DNA of 64,000 nt from Ctenosaura bakeri (taxonomy: Eukaryota; Chordata; Lepidosauria; Squamata; Iguanidae): assembly GCA_948474755.1 (NCBI GenBank), contig CAOLHI010000649.1, positions 124,001 to 188,000 on the forward strand, written 5' to 3'. The position numbers were made by a program, and so were the translations under genes. Positions 1 through 12,531 of this stretch are shown piece after piece. How positions within the stretch are numbered: position 1 is the first letter of the stretch; each line of letters starts with the position of its first letter. The notes under the pieces were generated by a model. That model was not told the origin of the DNA, made no database searches, and saw nothing but the letters and a program-made list of their open reading frames with translations.

Positions 1-469
1 CAAGGCCTTTCTGGAAATTCTTCCTACAGGACTTACTCATTTGTTTGTTACCTTTGTATGCTGTCAGTACTCCAATAGATTCAAATGTTGTACAAGGATC
101 TCCAGTAGGAATAGTAAGAAATTTTTAAAATCTCTGGAAAATGGTTGAAAAAAAGGTTTTTTGAAGTGTCAGAAAATCCTATAAGGAAAATCCAAGATGA
201 GTGAGAATCTTTCCATTTTGGGACTTTGCTCCCCATCAAAAAAAAAAGCACATAGGTTTGGGGGAGGTTGTAGAAAACACACAAACACACATGCACAACT
301 CTACATTCTTTTGCACAGAATAATTCCTGACCTGTGAATAGTTTTCAAAAACTGCATAGTTTTCAACGACTTTCTTCCAGCAAAGAAAAAAAAAAGTACC
401 GGTAAAATTATTTGTTCTTGCCTGTGAGAATGTAACTTACAAAAATTGATATTCATGGCTCCACCTCCC
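1..469. other. Unique AT-rich DNA, nothing recognised
   Basis: No repeat family, gene or RNA is recognisable here. There are only short A runs and a short CA-rich patch near 281-296. Open frames are short and show no domain. Confidence 0.6.
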
Positions 470-566
470 TGACTTTATCCATGCAACAATGCTGTGAGAT
501 AGGTTGGTCTGAGAGAGCGTGTGACTGACTGGGCCAAGGTACCCCAGTGGGTTTCATGTTCTAGTG
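470..566 (-). mobile_element. CORE/MIR-like SINE fragment
   Basis: Read on the minus strand, this fragment carries the core typical of tRNA-derived CORE-SINEs. On the plus strand one sees CTGTGAGATAGGTTGGTCTG followed by GGGCCAAGGTACCCCAGTGG, the complement of the familiar 'gtgaccttgggc' core followed by the 'cctacctcacag' region. The tRNA-like head and the 3' tail are missing. It is an old, truncated copy. Confidence 0.5.
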
Positions 567-1603
567 GCCACTGAAAACTTAAAGCGGGGTATGTTCATCA
601 TGCTCTGTTGTTTACCCCAAACATCTGCCACTTTGAGCTATCCTCCATCTGAATTTGAATGTGAATGGGTTTATTTTCATAACAAAACGGTAAGGTAAAT
701 TAGTATGGATTTATTTCAATGGCATGCCTGTATTTGTGCTTTGAATGTTAAAATGCAAAAAGCAGATGTTTCTGTTAAAAAAAGTCCTGATTGCCCACCC
801 ACCCACTTTTCTCCTTCTTAGAACATTTAGCTACTATACCAATTCTGGAATCAAATCCAGAGGGATTCTTTATCTCATTTGTAGAGCCAAATGACAATAT
901 TACTCAAACTGTTTAAACCATGGCGTCAAATAAAAACTGCTGGTTCTTTTAAATACACAGACCTGCATAGAACCTTAAGCACAGTCTCACCTTTCTAGGA
1001 ATATCTCACACATATGGCTTAAATCCAAATGGTACTTTTGATGTATTGTACTAAATTGAAACAATCTTCTTCCTTTTGGTACAGTAGTTCCCTTATATGT
1101 GAAGTGCACCATTGTTAAATATTCTGAGTGATCCCCTTAGCTTTTTAAATGTTTGAAACATTTTATTCAGTATAGTGAATATACAAACTTTATCCTTTGC
1201 TCTTCAGAGCAAAGTATCCTGAGCAAAATTTGGGATAATATTTAAAGTAATGTGTGTACAGTGCTCAATATCATGCTTTTGGTCTGATATATTTTTCATT
1301 GTCATCAATGTCACTGCTTCTCAGTTGTTTCTGAATAGCCCAGACTGGCAACTTCCCCCTCCCCCAACAGATATTATATCATGTAGTCAACAAGAACCAA
1401 TGGCATGGCTTGACTTCCTCCAAGTCTCTCACTCCTCTTGGGAAATATAAGAGGTTGTACTGAATCCTTCAAACATAGTAACAAATCTGCAAGGGAGAAG
1501 CTGAAAAAAACCCAGGCCCACCCCTTACCACCACCCACAGAGATTTGCTGAAAAAAAGTCTTCTTTGTATATTATATAAAATTGGCTTTACTTACAATAC
1601 TTG
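567..1603. other. Unique AT-rich DNA, nothing recognised
   Basis: I see no repeat or gene in this stretch. The 66-codon frame at 1250-1450 has no recognisable domain, splice context or codon bias. Confidence 0.55.
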
Positions 1604-1939
1604 CAGTGGTGTATCTAGGTTCATCAGTGCCTAGGGCAAGTGTGGAAGTTGTGCCCCTGGGTGCTGCTTTTGCCCCTGCTGCCAGCTGGGGCTGAGGAAG
1701 ACCCTGATGGGGGTGGGAGGCAGCAGCGGTGGGTCAGACCCGGGAGGGAGGGCTGCTGCTGCCGCTGCTACCTTTGCACCAGGCCAGGAATGACCCCAGC
1801 AGGGGTGGGTATGGGGGCAGCAGAGGTGGGGGTGGCCAGCCAGGGAGGGTGGGGGGTTCAGCTTTTTTGCATCTCCTGGCATTGGCATCCAGGGCATGCT
1901 CCCCAGTTGCCCCACCCTAGATACACCTCCGGATACTTG
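1596..1939. mobile_element. hAT-type MITE with 8-bp TSD (group 1)
   Basis: The element proper is 1604-1931 (328 bp). Its left end reads CAGTGGTGTATCTAGG and the complement of its right end reads CGGAGGTGTATCTAGG, so the terminal inverted repeats (TIRs) match at most positions. The flanks are AATACTTG (1596-1603) and GATACTTG (1932-1939), a 7/8 match, which fits the 8-bp target duplication of hAT transposons. The GC-rich interior gives long open frames on both strands that look like chance: they are low-complexity, rich in Gly, Pro and Cys, and have no transposase motif. It must have been mobilised by a transposase encoded elsewhere (inference). Confidence 0.8.
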
Positions 1940-2600
1940 TCCATAATCAAATACATGGTCTCATAGAGGAAAAAGAAATAAAATGTCTGCAGGTTAGAGT
2001 GAGGGAAAAAGAGAGTGGGAACAATTAAGCATATGGAACAGGAAGTCACCATGATGCAAACTAGCAGTTAGGCATGTAAATGTTGCTAACTCCACCTCTT
2101 GAGGATACTATGGAAATGACAAAGTGCTTTTTAAACTCTCTTATGGTGGTGAAGGATAAACAACAGCCCACAGATTAATCTGGAAATTTTACTCAATGAA
2201 TGAAAGCTAAAGGCAATACCAAAAAAAAGTTCAGGAATTCAGTTTTCCACTGAACTCAATTCTGAAATATTGTTCTACCTCCTTCTCCTTCTTCTCCTCA
2301 GTGCCCTCACTGGGTGTAAAAGCTCCTACCACTCACAAGCTAACAAGCCAAGTTCCTTCTCATCCCCCAGCAGAAGCCTCTAAATAGATCTCTGAACTCC
2401 CTTTTATAAGTGACCTGTGAGATGAGCAGGAATGTGAAAATCCCTCACCCTTGATTTCACTGAATTTATCCAGAGCCCCACCTGCAGTTTCTTCTCATCT
2501 CTATCTAGTATTCCTTGCCTTTTCTTCTTGTATGGGTGTTCATATGCGTTTTGGTACTATTATTATCCTCACTTCAGTCCTGCTTTGTCCCCAATTCAAA
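1940..2600. other. Unique AT-rich DNA, nothing recognised
   Basis: No gene or repeat recognised. A short CT-rich patch lies near 2277-2300. Confidence 0.55.
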
Positions 2601-2905
2601 ACTGTTTAAAAATACTAGAACTAATATACCAGCGAGACAGCACATCATTCAAAGGCCAGTGCAGTCAGTTCCTAAAAACTTGTTTTAAGTTGCTGGCAGA
2701 AGGACAGCAAGGAATGATCTAGCCTAGGCTACCTGTGGAGGGAGTTCTGAAGTCTGGGAGCAACCACCAATCACCAACACATCCCTCTTTCTTGTTTCCA
2801 ACAGACATCCCTAGGAAGATGATGGGACTGAGAGAAGATCCCCAGTGATCTGAGAGCTCAGGTAGGCTCAGATAGGGAGATGAGAGCATTTGGACAGCCT
2901 GCACC
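2601..2905 (-). mobile_element. Decayed L2-like LINE fragment, antisense
   Basis: The order of words on the plus strand (a GGAGGGAGTTCTGAAGTCTG block, then a block around AGAGAAGATCCCCAGTGATC, then CTCAGGTAGGCTC) resembles the complement of the 3' coding end of reptile L2 LINEs, where the protein reads roughly 'ARALWNSLP'. No intact frame remains. The resemblance is from memory of the family, not an alignment. Confidence 0.4.
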
Positions 2906-3340
2906 TGAGCCTTATGTTATGGCCCCATGCAACCCCTATGATTGGGATGGTTTAATTGGCAAATATTATTCAACTGGCATGATTAATTGGTGTTGACACA
3001 AATTATACCAGAGGTGACTGGACCGTCAAGCTGGAAGAGGCAGGCTACTGGCTGTAAAAGTGAGAAAGCAAGGCAGGTCAGTCACCTACTCACCTCCTGG
3101 GCAGAAACCAAAGTCATTGTCAGTCTAACAGTGCAGCCACACTCGAGACAATAGGCTCAAGATAACGAGCCAGATATCTCAGAGTTGAAAGGGGAAATCC
3201 CTAGCAAATTGTGATTGTTTTAACCCTGATCTTGCACACATGGACATTTCCCTATTGTCTTCCCAACTTCCCAACTTCTCCACAATATTGGGCTATTACA
3301 ATACCCATTATCCTTTTGTCACCTAAACACCAAGACCATT
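2906..3340. other. Unique DNA, nothing firm
   Basis: No gene or repeat recognised. The part next to 3340 may belong to the upstream portion of the LTR fragment that follows, whose 5' limit I cannot place. Confidence 0.45.
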
Positions 3341-3840
3341 AACTCAGTCTGGACTTCATTGTTTGTGCTCCAACTCCCATTGTTCGTTTGGCTGGGAGAG
3401 TGATTCACACCCATATCCACAGGATATTTTTGGGGTCTAAGAAGCCCCAATTTTGAGTGGTTCAGCACAGTCTCTCACCTTTCTAAATGCCATGCTGTCC
3501 ATCTGATTCCTGAACAAGAACTGTCCTTAGGTGCTTACCTAAGCCACACTGCTGTTTCCTTGCTGCTTCCAGACCAGTAATTATCAACTCATCCCTGAAA
3601 GTCCTCTATCCACACTTTCCTTACTTACCTTTGGTTAGCTCTTGTATGAGTGTGTGAGTGTTTGGATCTTGTGTGCTTGTGCGAATTTCTTCCAATAAAA
3701 ACACATTTTAGTTTACATTTGTAATCTCTGCCTGGTTCTTTCCTGCAAGCTAATTAATTCCTGATTGTCATTTGGAGGTACTGGTGTTGCAGATGAACCC
3801 CTGAATTACTCACATTTTGGGGTAACACTTATGAACAGTG
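3341..3840 (+). mobile_element. LTR retroelement fragment, family A copy 1
   Basis: This segment aligns by eye with 18822-19390. Shared blocks include 'taagccac.ctgctg', 'ggttagc', 'ttggatcttgtgtg' and ACACATTTTAGTTTAC. A polyadenylation signal AATAAA sits at 3694-3699, just before the last shared block, as in the R region of an LTR. Downstream, a 'ggaggtactg' block is also shared with copy 2, so some leader sequence seems retained. The 5' boundary is unclear and no gag or pol remains. Confidence 0.5.
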
Positions 3841-5599
3841 TCCCTATTATACACATTTTAATACATTTCCCCACTGACTAATGTGCATCTGTGTACATCC
3901 CTTCGCAATACACATTTCTGTTCTAGGTGCCCCTCACATAGAATTGACCAAAGAGAAAAAAAGTGATAATCACCTTTGTCTCATGATAGGAGGAAACCAA
4001 TAGATATAGACCTGCTTTTGTTATTGCATCACAGACCACTGACTGGAGAGATTCCATAAAATGTGAATTTATTTACCATCCCTACAGATGAACAAAGCAG
4101 TGGATAACATGATCATTCAGGCCCCTTAGTTTTGCCTCACTTCATGTTTCTTGTTCACACTAGTCCATCCTTCTCCGGCTTGTGACTTCTAGACTTCTAG
4201 ATGTTGGGCTACAATACCCAGAATCCTATGGTCAATTGATTCCCTTGCTCACTCACTCCTATTGCCTTCTTCACTTGCTAAATAAACATAACAGTTTGCT
4301 ATGCTGTCAAGTCTTTGAGGTGGGCTTGTGATACTATGATATAAGCAGCCTCATCTACATAACAGAATACCAGAGATGGAAGCAGTTGCCTGTTTCCACC
4401 CTTTGCAATGGTTCTATTATAGATTTGCCTCTCTGTCCTACTCTGGATAGGGGATCCCCCTCCAAAACAATCAATGCCCCCACCCCAAATAAGGATTCTA
4501 TCTAAGCTATTGAAGGAACTAAAAATGCCAAATACATTGTCTGATTGACAAAATATTTGCAACATCAGTGTACCATCTGGTGACTGCTCACATCATTAAG
4601 CAAAAATACTTTATGAGAAATAGATAGATGGCAACAGCAAATGATTAGTAATTGAATTCAAAGGAAACACGGGCCTGTTTCCAGTTCTGCACTAGCAGTA
4701 ATTAACCCTGAGGAAGTTCAGTGAAATTGCCCATTTATTCATTCAAGTTTGTTTGTTTATTCCATGTGCAACTTGTCCTTCCTCCATAGAGCTAGAGAAA
4801 TGGCATAGATTGGATTTCCCATTCTCACTGCTTGCTTCCAAGGAAACTGTGAGGCAGGTGAAACTGTGAGATACCAAATGGCCCAGTGTCTTCCAATGAG
4901 CTTTGCCAACACCATTTGGCGCTCAAAAAGGGACTCCAGGGCATTTTATACCCAGTAAGGCACATGGATATAAATTGACAATAAAATATAGCTATCAAAG
5001 CAAAAAAAACAAAAACAAACTAGAATTGAGACATTAAATACAAGTCAAACAGCAAAGAGATATTCCAAAAATACTATTTATTTCAATACATCTCTCTACC
5101 TCTCCACTATGAATAATGCTCAAGATAGCTGTGCCACTAACATAAAAGATCAAACACAGAAATCAAGATACGAAGGAATGAAAATAGCTAATATAATGCA
5201 TGGCATCCTGTTCAGCAATTACGATATTATAAGATAGGTGTATGATATCCTAACCGGTGGGGACTAACTGTTATCCCCAAAGCTCGCTTTGGTCAGACAG
5301 CACCCTGACCAAAGCATTTGTGAGACATAGGAGACTGGAGCACTATAAAATGTCACAGGATGTCTTGAGACAAACAGTTGTGGCAAGACCCCAAGGCTTC
5401 TCTCCAGCTGCCTGTTTTCAAGGCACTCCATGACTGGGAGAGTGGTGTGAATGTCATTTCCTAGTGCCCCAACTCCAGCACCTCAGAAATGTTTCAGGTG
5501 GGATGCTGCGGGCTGCAAATGTAGATTTGTGGGAGGTATCATCAGACGTAACTATGATGACAATGCAGGATCTCAGGCTTCATTTATAATAATATTGTA
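3841..5599. other. Mostly unique DNA with two weak repeat traces
   Basis: A short MITE-like scrap with a 'cccagaatcctatgg' block lies at about 4172-4240. A weak antisense CORE-SINE-like patch lies at about 4840-4920. The 88-codon frame at 4299-4565 on the minus strand shows no domain. Nothing else is recognised. Confidence 0.45.
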
Positions 5600-5962
5600 C
5601 AGTTGGCCCTCCACATTCACTAGGGTTAGGGGAAGAGGACCCTCACATAAGTAGGAAAATTGCAAATATCAAAATGTATGTGTCTGTGGGAAGTGAACTG
5701 AGTTGTGGTGGGGGAACGGGCACTCAGGGTCCAAACTAGGTCAGAAAAAGGAGAGGGAAGGGAAGGGGTTAGTATGGTGGCCATATATGTCCTCTTTCCT
5801 GGCCATATCCTTCCTTGTGTATGTGTATGTATGGGGGGGAGATGTCAGGAGAGGGTTTGGATGCTGAGAAATTGGGCTGTGGTGTGGAGGGAGGGGTTGA
5901 AGAAACTCACAAATAATCAAATCTGTAAGAGTCAAACCTGCAAATGTGGAAGGGCGACTGTA
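5598..5962. mobile_element. pogo/Tigger-type MITE flanked by TA
   Basis: The element proper is 5600-5960 (361 bp). The left end reads CAGTTGGCCCTCCACATTC and the complement of the right end reads CAGTCGCCCTTCCACATTT. Both sides are flanked by TA (5598-5599 and 5961-5962), the TSD of the Tc1/mariner superfamily. The 'CAGTYGGCCCTCC' style of end is known from pogo/Tigger elements. No transposase is encoded: the frames inside (for example 5705-5965) carry no DDE motif or helix-turn-helix. Confidence 0.8.
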
Positions 5963-8900
5963 TAATATTTATAATAATATATAACAGAAAGTTCAGACAA
6001 ATCCATTAAATCAGTTATTCAGCATATTTATTTAGAATTCTCTCAAGACAACGGGGATGGGTTGCATATGGTAACTGAGAGGGTAGACAGCAATTGAAGC
6101 CCTGTGTCTCTATCCACTTGTAGCCTACAAGCATTCAGCAAATATGTGGACTGGGCTACAGACTGTGACTGGTTAGGTTAGTTTGGTTATCTCCATCATC
6201 TTATGAGCATTCAAAAGATTTCATAAATGTGCATTTGAATGGGAAAAATGGTCTTCTGTTTACAATTCTCAATTCACCTCAGATTTTTATATGATCAGAA
6301 CCAGTGTGATGCGTGAATGGTGAAAGTTGGTTTTCTTAGACATAATTGCTGTTTGAGGCAAACTGCTTTAAGATAGATTTGGGTATGGCTGTGTTTCTCC
6401 ATGTTGATTGCATTTGTTATTTTTTGGTGAAAATAAATGAGTTAGGGGTTATAGGGCAGTATGTACTTTGAAAACTGACTATATATAAAAGACAGTTTGA
6501 TGTGTTCATCATTTTGTCACACTGAAGTGTCCAGGGTACACCTTTTCTTGCAAATCTCTTACTTAATTGTAATTATATTAAATCATATTGAGTGTGCTTA
6601 CTGAAGTGGAGTGTACTCAACAATTTTAATTCTGCATTTGATTGTGACCACCATATTTTGAAGGCTGTCTCCTGAATGAGTTTAATTAAAAAAAAAAATT
6701 ACTGGCCAGACACACTTACATATTTGCATACTTTCAGTAAGCTCAGTAGAATCTGAGCTCACCAGTTCTCAAAATCAAGCTATGAACTTTTACAGTCTCT
6801 GGCAGTGATCCTGTGAATACTCTATCAATTGAAACTCCATTTTACAGGGCCTGAATTCCTAGAAGCATTGCTATAACTTTTTCATATTTGAGGGAAATCA
6901 TATTAATGCAATTATGCTCTCCAGAAGACCAAAGTTTGAGATAGAAACATTTTATAGAACCCTATTTCCTATGAAAGCACATAATAGCCATATATTATGC
7001 CCTAGGTTAATGTGGTGAGTAGACATATTTTCTTAAAAAGCACATTTGGGAGGCAAAAACAACACCCGCTTGATAGAGTCGACTTAATTGCATCTTTAAA
7101 TCCATCAGGCTAGCTTGATTCACACTATATCAGACTATAGTGTTTCTCTGGGGGCAAAACTCCATGGTAGAAAATATGCCATACAAGCAGAGAGCTTTTG
7201 GTTCAATCATCAGTGTCTTTCAAGTAAATGAACATTTCATAATATGAGCTAAGCATGGGGAAGAACTTTGTTTAGTTCACAGTCAAGTACAAAATTAACT
7301 GATTTTGCATGTTGGAACCAGTATGTGAAACCAAACTCAGTTACTCTTTGAAATTTGCACTTCTCTGACATTTACAGTGGAGTTCTTCCATTATGTGTGC
7401 ATTAGGGAAAGATGCACTGATGTACACAGATTAACAGTTTAATGGATTATGACATGTTTATTAATGAAAATAATAGTATAAATGCATTATACAAAGACAG
7501 CCAATTGCAAAAAAAAATTATATTATGCAAAATTGCATACAAAAATTCATGTATTAGGAGAAGGTGTATACAAATATGTAGCTCTGAAACTTTAAAAATA
7601 AAACTTAAAGCTTTTGAGTGAACTGAGCTGGAAAAAGTATGCCCAATGGTTAATGCACTGCGGGATTTTCAGCAAAAGGGAAAGTTGAAGCTCCCCAATC
7701 TCTGCTACACACAGTTAGCTCAAAGTATGTCCTGCTGAACTTAATAAAGTTTACTTATGTGTAAGACAACACTGTGACATCCTACAAATGCTTACTAGGA
7801 ACTTAGCTGCCCTGAAATCAGTTGGAATCATTCCTGTTAAATATCCTTAAGACTACAGCCTTGGTCTCTTGCATTCCTCTGTTTTCTGACTTCCCCTGTT
7901 CTGGCTTCCACCCACATTTTTTTCCACACATAGTTGTGATTTCCAAACACAGCTAGTTGAGGCAAAACTTGGACAGGAACAGCTGGTGGAGCACCTGCTG
8001 CACGGCCTTTGATCTACTGCAGTGCCAGAATAGCTCCTAATGCGTGGAAAGCTTGCCTGGGGCAGGAAGCAGGTATGGAGGAAACCCAATGCTGTCCAAC
8101 AAGTACCACCATTTCTCTTAGTCTGCTGGTTTGACATACAGTGGTATTTTGGCTTGATGTGTCTGAGACTCACTTCATCTGGTATCCCATTTAAGGTTAT
8201 CTCTAAATATCTTTGTTAAAATAAAAACAGACTAAATATTGATCCATCAGTTTGTATGCCTTTTAGTATTGCAATAAATAATGCCATGTGGACTTCATAA
8301 ATATATTTGAAAGGCATGCCACTTCCATTTTTTAAATTGAAGATACAAATATTCTGTCACAGTGAGGCACAATAGGACTGTAAAGGTATTGTTATCCTTT
8401 GTTAAGGTAACAAGGACTGATCTGGGAAGGGAGGGGTATTTTTCCTTTTTCCATATGCACATCCATATTAATATATCTGTATTAACATTACTGTGTATCT
8501 TGCCATATTGCTGATAAGACTTATGTTGGGTTAAATGTTGTTCCTCCAGACTACATTGCTATTTATTCTTAGTAGGTACTGAAAATCTCATCACTTCTCT
8601 ATCTTGTCTTTAAGGTTCCTTGTGAGAAATACATATGTCCATCATCATTATAAGCTGCTTAATGTTAATGGCTTGCTAGACATAATAGATGATTTCTGCT
8701 GTCTACATGGACCTGAATGTTATAACTTCTGTAAATAATTCTATGTCAAATTAAGATCAGAGAAAACATTTTCTCATGTTGGCTCAAGTTCCCCACAGCT
8801 AGGTTATTGGATGATTTGGCAGCTGCAGTTCTCCAGAAAAGCAAGAATGCTACCCCAGGGCCTTGCAGAGAAGTGTGTTTGCCACCTCCGTTCTCCCACT

Positions 8901-9089
8901 ACTTGAGGCAACTAACTCCCTCAGCCTGCCCTGGCAGAACCAGCATACATGTCCACATCCGACCTCTATGTGCTCTATTTAGAATAACTGAAGAGGGTTA
9001 GATAATCTGTACACACACATTGTTATTCACATCTTAACATTTGAGGATTAGAATTCATAGGGACATCCACACGCTTGTAAGTGTTCCTT
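5963..9089. other. Long unique AT-rich stretch
   Basis: No gene recognised. Around 7725-7860 there are words (TAATAAAGTTTACTTATGTG and a 'ccttaagactacag' block) reminiscent of an old short repeat of reptile genomes, but too eroded to assign. The 106-codon minus-strand frame at 7853-8173 has no recognisable domain and is rich in Cys and Ser without a pattern. Confidence 0.5.
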
Positions 9090-9440
9090 CTTCATGCAGA
9101 TGTCCTTTTTCAGATGCTGTGGGCATTGTTACTCCCTTTCTCCCTGCACAGTGCCCAAAGCCCCCCTTCAAACTTACTGTAAAGCCCCAAAATATCATGT
9201 TGATATTTTGTGTCTCCCTGCCGCCAGACACACAATGGAAATGGAACCAATGAGATTCCTGGGGACTTCCATGGATTTAAGTGCTGATGTCATCATTGTC
9301 ACCAGGAAGCATGGAATGGCTGTTTGAGGTGGCTTCAGGATTTTGCAGTAAGTCAAGGGATGGTATGGCTCAGTGTAGCTTAGGTCCACATATGGACATT
9401 TATGCTATGCTAAGAATATGTTAGACTGAGGCCATGGTGT
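9090..9440 (+). repeat. Unclassified interspersed repeat, copy 1
   Basis: This segment matches 36955-37345 in the same orientation. Shared blocks in order are 'gcagatgt.ctttt', 'gctgt..gc..tgttac.c', GCCAGACACACAAT, 'agattc.tgg.gac.tcca', 'catggaatgg', 'gcagtaagtcaggg' and 'atttatgctg'. I do not recognise the family and see no TIR, A-box/B-box pair or LTR hallmark. The frames within it are short and differ between copies, so it does not look coding. Confidence 0.5.
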
Positions 9441-9704
9441 ATGCAGGTATAGAATGGAGCATTTTTGAATACTTTTACAATCAAAATGCATCATCTCACC
9501 CACAGCTTGAAGGTAACTACTTATAAGTAACAGTTTTAGCTGTAACTAGTTCCTTTTGGCATTGAGGACATAACTGAGTTAAACTCATCCACACTAAATG
9601 GCATAACAACTGCCATCAGCTCTAGCCAGCAGGTCTGCAAGGTATTAGTAAGAAAATCTGGTAGTAGCAGATCAGCATCATCTGGTGAGGTGAATGCTTC
9701 CCAT
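9441..9704. other. Unique DNA, nothing recognised
   Basis: No gene or repeat recognised before the MITE at 9705. Confidence 0.5.
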
Positions 9705-9830
9705 GCTGTTAGAAAAGTTACTTTTTTGACTATATCTCCAAAAACCAAGACTTGAGTGCCCAGGCTGGCTACAACATTTTTAGAGTTGTAGTCCAAGAAA
9801 GCAACTTTTCTAAGCTGTGACCCCTTAAGT
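9705..9830. mobile_element. Short hAT-like foldback MITE
   Basis: The left side has TTAGAAAAGTTACTTTTTTG and the right side, complemented, has a matching TTAGAAAAGTTGCTTTC followed by TTGGACTACAACTC. This 'aaagttac...ggactacaactcc' type of MITE is common in reptile genomes. A related copy lies at 47031-47162. Confidence 0.6.
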
Positions 9831-11694
9831 CTGTAAAACAACATTATAATTGACAGCTTTTGCTTCCTGGGTTGAGTTTCTGTGCCTTTTACAGCTGCTT
9901 AGCAGGCCCCACATTCAACAAGTGCAATATTGCTAAAAATGGAAATGCAGGTATGCAGAAACTCTTGCAGTGATCCTGTGTGGTACAGCATATAATGTAA
10001 TTGTTCCACATGTGGAAATGGACTTCTTCTCTCCTCACAGCAGCCCCTCCACTGTTCTGTGGCTAGTAGAGATCAGAGAAGTATCTTGCTACATCTCTAG
10101 CTGCCCAGGTCCTCCAGCAGAAATAGCCAGATGCTGCTCTGATTCCCTCTGTTCCCCACAAATCATGAAATGGCCATGGAGGTTGCAGTGGCTGAACACA
10201 TGATGGAGGAGGGGGCTTTGGTCATTGCAGAGGGTGGAAGAGAATATTGACCTCTGTCCCTGCTGGAATTAGCAACATATTCACGCCTATATTCACTGGT
10301 AATTAGACTGCATATCATTCTCTAAGAACTTAGCCACAGTTTGTTTATGTCAGCTTCTCTCTTCCTGCATCACATATCCTTCCTTTGTTCTCTGGGGTCT
10401 CATCTTTTTTCACCTCTCTCTCTTTCTCCCTACCTGTCCTCCATGTGTGATAACAGCCCCTCTAGACAATATACTCCTACTTTTCTGATACCATATAGTA
10501 CTCTTTCTTTCCATAACATTCCTCAAGAAGATGAACCTGTGTTGTTTATGTGCAAGTATTCATGAGTCAAACCTGTTTTTACATGCCTTACAAAAATGAC
10601 TAAGTTTGATTTCTTCCTCTGCAGGATCTTGTATGTGGGAGGGAAGTGGGCTGGTGAACTGGTTAAGCCTAGTATATTAGTTATTCTGCTTGAGACATCC
10701 CCCACAATCTCTAACACTTCCCATCGGCAATGACCAAGGTAAGACACAAGCAGGCATAAGGATGCCAGCCCCTATCTGTCAAGCAGGTGTTTAGAGCTGA
10801 GACACTCTAGTCTTCAAAATATAAGAATACCATCCTCCTTTAGCAGAGCAACTTCTTGGGATGCTTTCCTTCCAGTTTAATTCCAAGCGTTCCCTTGACT
10901 TGTGCTTTTCCAGATCAAAGACTGAAAGTGGCAAAGGAGAGTACAGATGCCCTTTTCCTGTTCATGCTATTTAAATAAAGATTAATTTCTCCTGCCCCGG
11001 TGTCAAATATTAATGAAGAGATAAAGTCTGATGACATTCAAGCTGGGGTCCCTAGTGCCACTTTCATTCCTATTGTCATTTGAGGGAACACTCCATGCCT
11101 GTCATGTTGTGGAAAATGCAAACATGCACAGTATAATCTAACCAACCCAGTTCCCACTTTTCTTATGTAAACTATGAGACATTTCATTTGTTATTTCATC
11201 TGATGAAAAGATCTTACTGAGTCCTAAGAAAGATGAGCATTGAGCACAATGATGCCTCCCCCCCCCCGGTAAATTCATTAGCATCACCTACCAAGGGTCC
11301 CTTCATAATTACGGATGAAGCTGACCACCTGGAATCAATTCACAGAGGCAGCCAACTGTGGTATTTTCCAATTTCTGAATTCTCTGGCAGGCATCTGCCA
11401 CCGTTATTCTAACATTATCCTGAACCTGACATCAGTGCTGTGTTTTGTAATGTCCTGTGTAGTATCATTTCTCTTGGGTGCTATCATTGTCCCTCTCAAA
11501 GCAGGCTTTTATAATAAGGTGCAAAGTGGTGAATAATAAATGCATATGGTGATTGAATGTCAGGCTTAAAATATGTGATTAAATATATCCCACATACAAA
11601 TATTGGCCTCCAAATAAAGCAAGGAAAGATGAAATGCTGGTGTGGTTCTTCTCAAGTGTTGGCATGGATAAATGGGGAGAAGTGTGAGGAATTT
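9831..11694. other. Mostly unique DNA
   Basis: No gene recognised. A C9 run lies at about 11259-11267. Frames such as 9970-10203 and 11315-11536 show hydrophobic patches but no known domain or conserved start context, so I treat them as chance. Confidence 0.5.
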
Positions 11695-12420
11695 TTTTAA
11701 AAAAATGATAAAAGCTACTTTTATGCTCAGTTCGGGATCTAAAGTTTGTAAATACTCACTTGGTTCATGGATATTGGTCAGGGAGATTTTGAGGAGCAGG
11801 GTTTGAGGAGGTTCATCATGAACAGTGGAAGTTTAATGTTCCTCAAGTTTGTGCTACTCTTACTATTAAATTTATATTGAGTGGGCTGAGCCTATCATGA
11901 GGCAGAATCAATGAGCAGATTTTGAGCATCAACTTGTTACTTACTCTGAGGCTGGCATTCTGCATTGCAGTTACAGATTTGTAACCTGGAGTTACAGATC
12001 CATAATTGCTCCATATTCAGTAAGACTGCTTAGTCTTACTGTAAGACTACATAAAAGCCCAGCCCAGCCCACCTTAAGAGCCAGCAGCTGCACTGGGTGA
12101 GGGAGGTCTATTCAACTGCCAGTCAGGGCACAAGAAAGATGTCATTTCTGGCCCCCCTCCACCACTGAGCAGGACTGTGACCATCAGAAGCAGGACCCCG
12201 TCACAATTCCTTGGTGCAGCCTTGCTTGCTAATGGGATCTGGCTGGAAAGGTCATTTTCCGTGCACCCCAGTTGGCCACTGAACAGACTGCTCATAATGA
12301 ATCTCCTTGAACTTTGCTCCTCAAAATGTCCCTGACCCACATTCATGAAGCAAATGAGTATTTACAAACTTTAGGTCCCACACTGAGCATAAAAGTAGCT
12401 TTTACTTGTATTTTTTTAAG
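11695..12420. mobile_element. Large foldback element with arms of about 130 bp
   Basis: The left arm (about 11700-11840) contains AAAGCTACTTTTATGCTCAG, then 'taaagtttgtaaatactcac', then 'tttgaggagca.ggtt'. The right arm (about 12290-12415) is its complement: CTGAGCATAAAAGTAGCTTT lies at 12383-12402. I judge the arms over 80% matching by eye, separated by about 450 bp without coding capacity. The outermost bases are 'ttaaaaaaat' on both sides. I see no clear TSD and cannot assign a superfamily. Confidence 0.65.
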
Positions 12421-12531
12421 GTGGGCGGGGGAGGCGTCGGGCCAGGAAATGTTACTCATGTAACTCAATAGTCAGTATAGACTCTTGACACTCATTGTTA
12501 TTATATTTTAACTAAGCTACATTATATTTTT

